Shown here: positions 5,778 through 5,798 of the stretch, in pieces
Numbering within the stretch: the stretch's first letter is position 1
How the letters are laid out: the number at the start of each line of letters is the position of its first letter
DNA from: Thermofilaceae archaeon
GTDB taxonomy: Archaea > Thermoproteota > Thermoprotei > Thermofilales > Thermofilaceae
Direction: 5' to 3'
NCBI GenBank assembly: GCA_027017025.1
Contig: JALURH010000044.1
Coordinates: forward strand, 1-5,798
Length of the DNA stretch: 5,798 nucleotides
Notes under the pieces: model-generated
Told to the model about the DNA's origin: nothing
Seen by the model: only the letters and a program-made list of their open reading frames with translations
Database searches by the model: none
Made by a program: the position numbers and the translations under genes

Positions 5778-5798
5778 TTGGACCTATTTGCTTGTTTG

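Noticed and set aside
5761..5798. A GGAGG (5764-5768) followed 9 bases later by TTG (5778-5780), possibly the start of a divergent + strand gene.
   Set aside because: Only seven codons are visible (LDLFACL) before the window ends; too little to support a gene.

Overview
The window looks like the chromosome of a hyperthermophilic archaeon, most likely in the Thermoproteota (Crenarchaeota). The evidence is indirect: archaeal-type promoters (TATA-like boxes about 25 bases before a start), probable leaderless starts, GTG and TTG starts, GGTGA or GGAGG ribosome-binding sites, an F420 biosynthesis enzyme, a crenarchaeal-style HypE-like protein and archaeal TnpB tails. I cannot fix the genus.

Layout. 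(1) Bases 1-399, + strand: the C-terminal end of a TnpB protein of an IS200/IS605-type element, with a perfect 10-bp hairpin at its right end. Its reading frame runs past the hairpin and 67 bases into the 3' end of the next gene. (2) 333-1112, - strand: cofE, coenzyme F420-0:gamma-glutamyl ligase. (3) 1312-1860, + strand: a membrane substrate-binding (S) component of an ECF-type vitamin transporter, divergent from cofE. (4) 1880-2411: a region with no intact gene, made of scrap. It holds the first 36 codons of a family C69 (secernin-like) peptidase on the + strand with a preserved promoter. The next ~38 codons of the same protein lie on the - strand at the far end of the gap. Between them is a second TnpB tail with a strong hairpin, also on the - strand. 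Turning a ~368-base block (about 2017-2384) around rejoins the two peptidase pieces, so a small local inversion is the simplest explanation. (5) 2412-5735, - strand: a head-to-tail series, transcribed from right to left, of a HypE-like AIR-synthase-related protein, a malic enzyme and a malate dehydrogenase.

How the genes fit together. Malic enzyme and malate dehydrogenase are separated by only 6 bases and act on the same metabolite, so they form a clear malate-node pair (oxaloacetate to malate to pyruvate plus CO2). The HypE-like gene lies 45 bases upstream and may be co-transcribed, but I see no metabolic link. cofE and the transporter gene are both cofactor/vitamin genes, but diverge and need not be functionally tied. 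I do not see a new multi-gene system here. The most notable content is the rearranged peptidase/transposon scar and the two TnpB tails.
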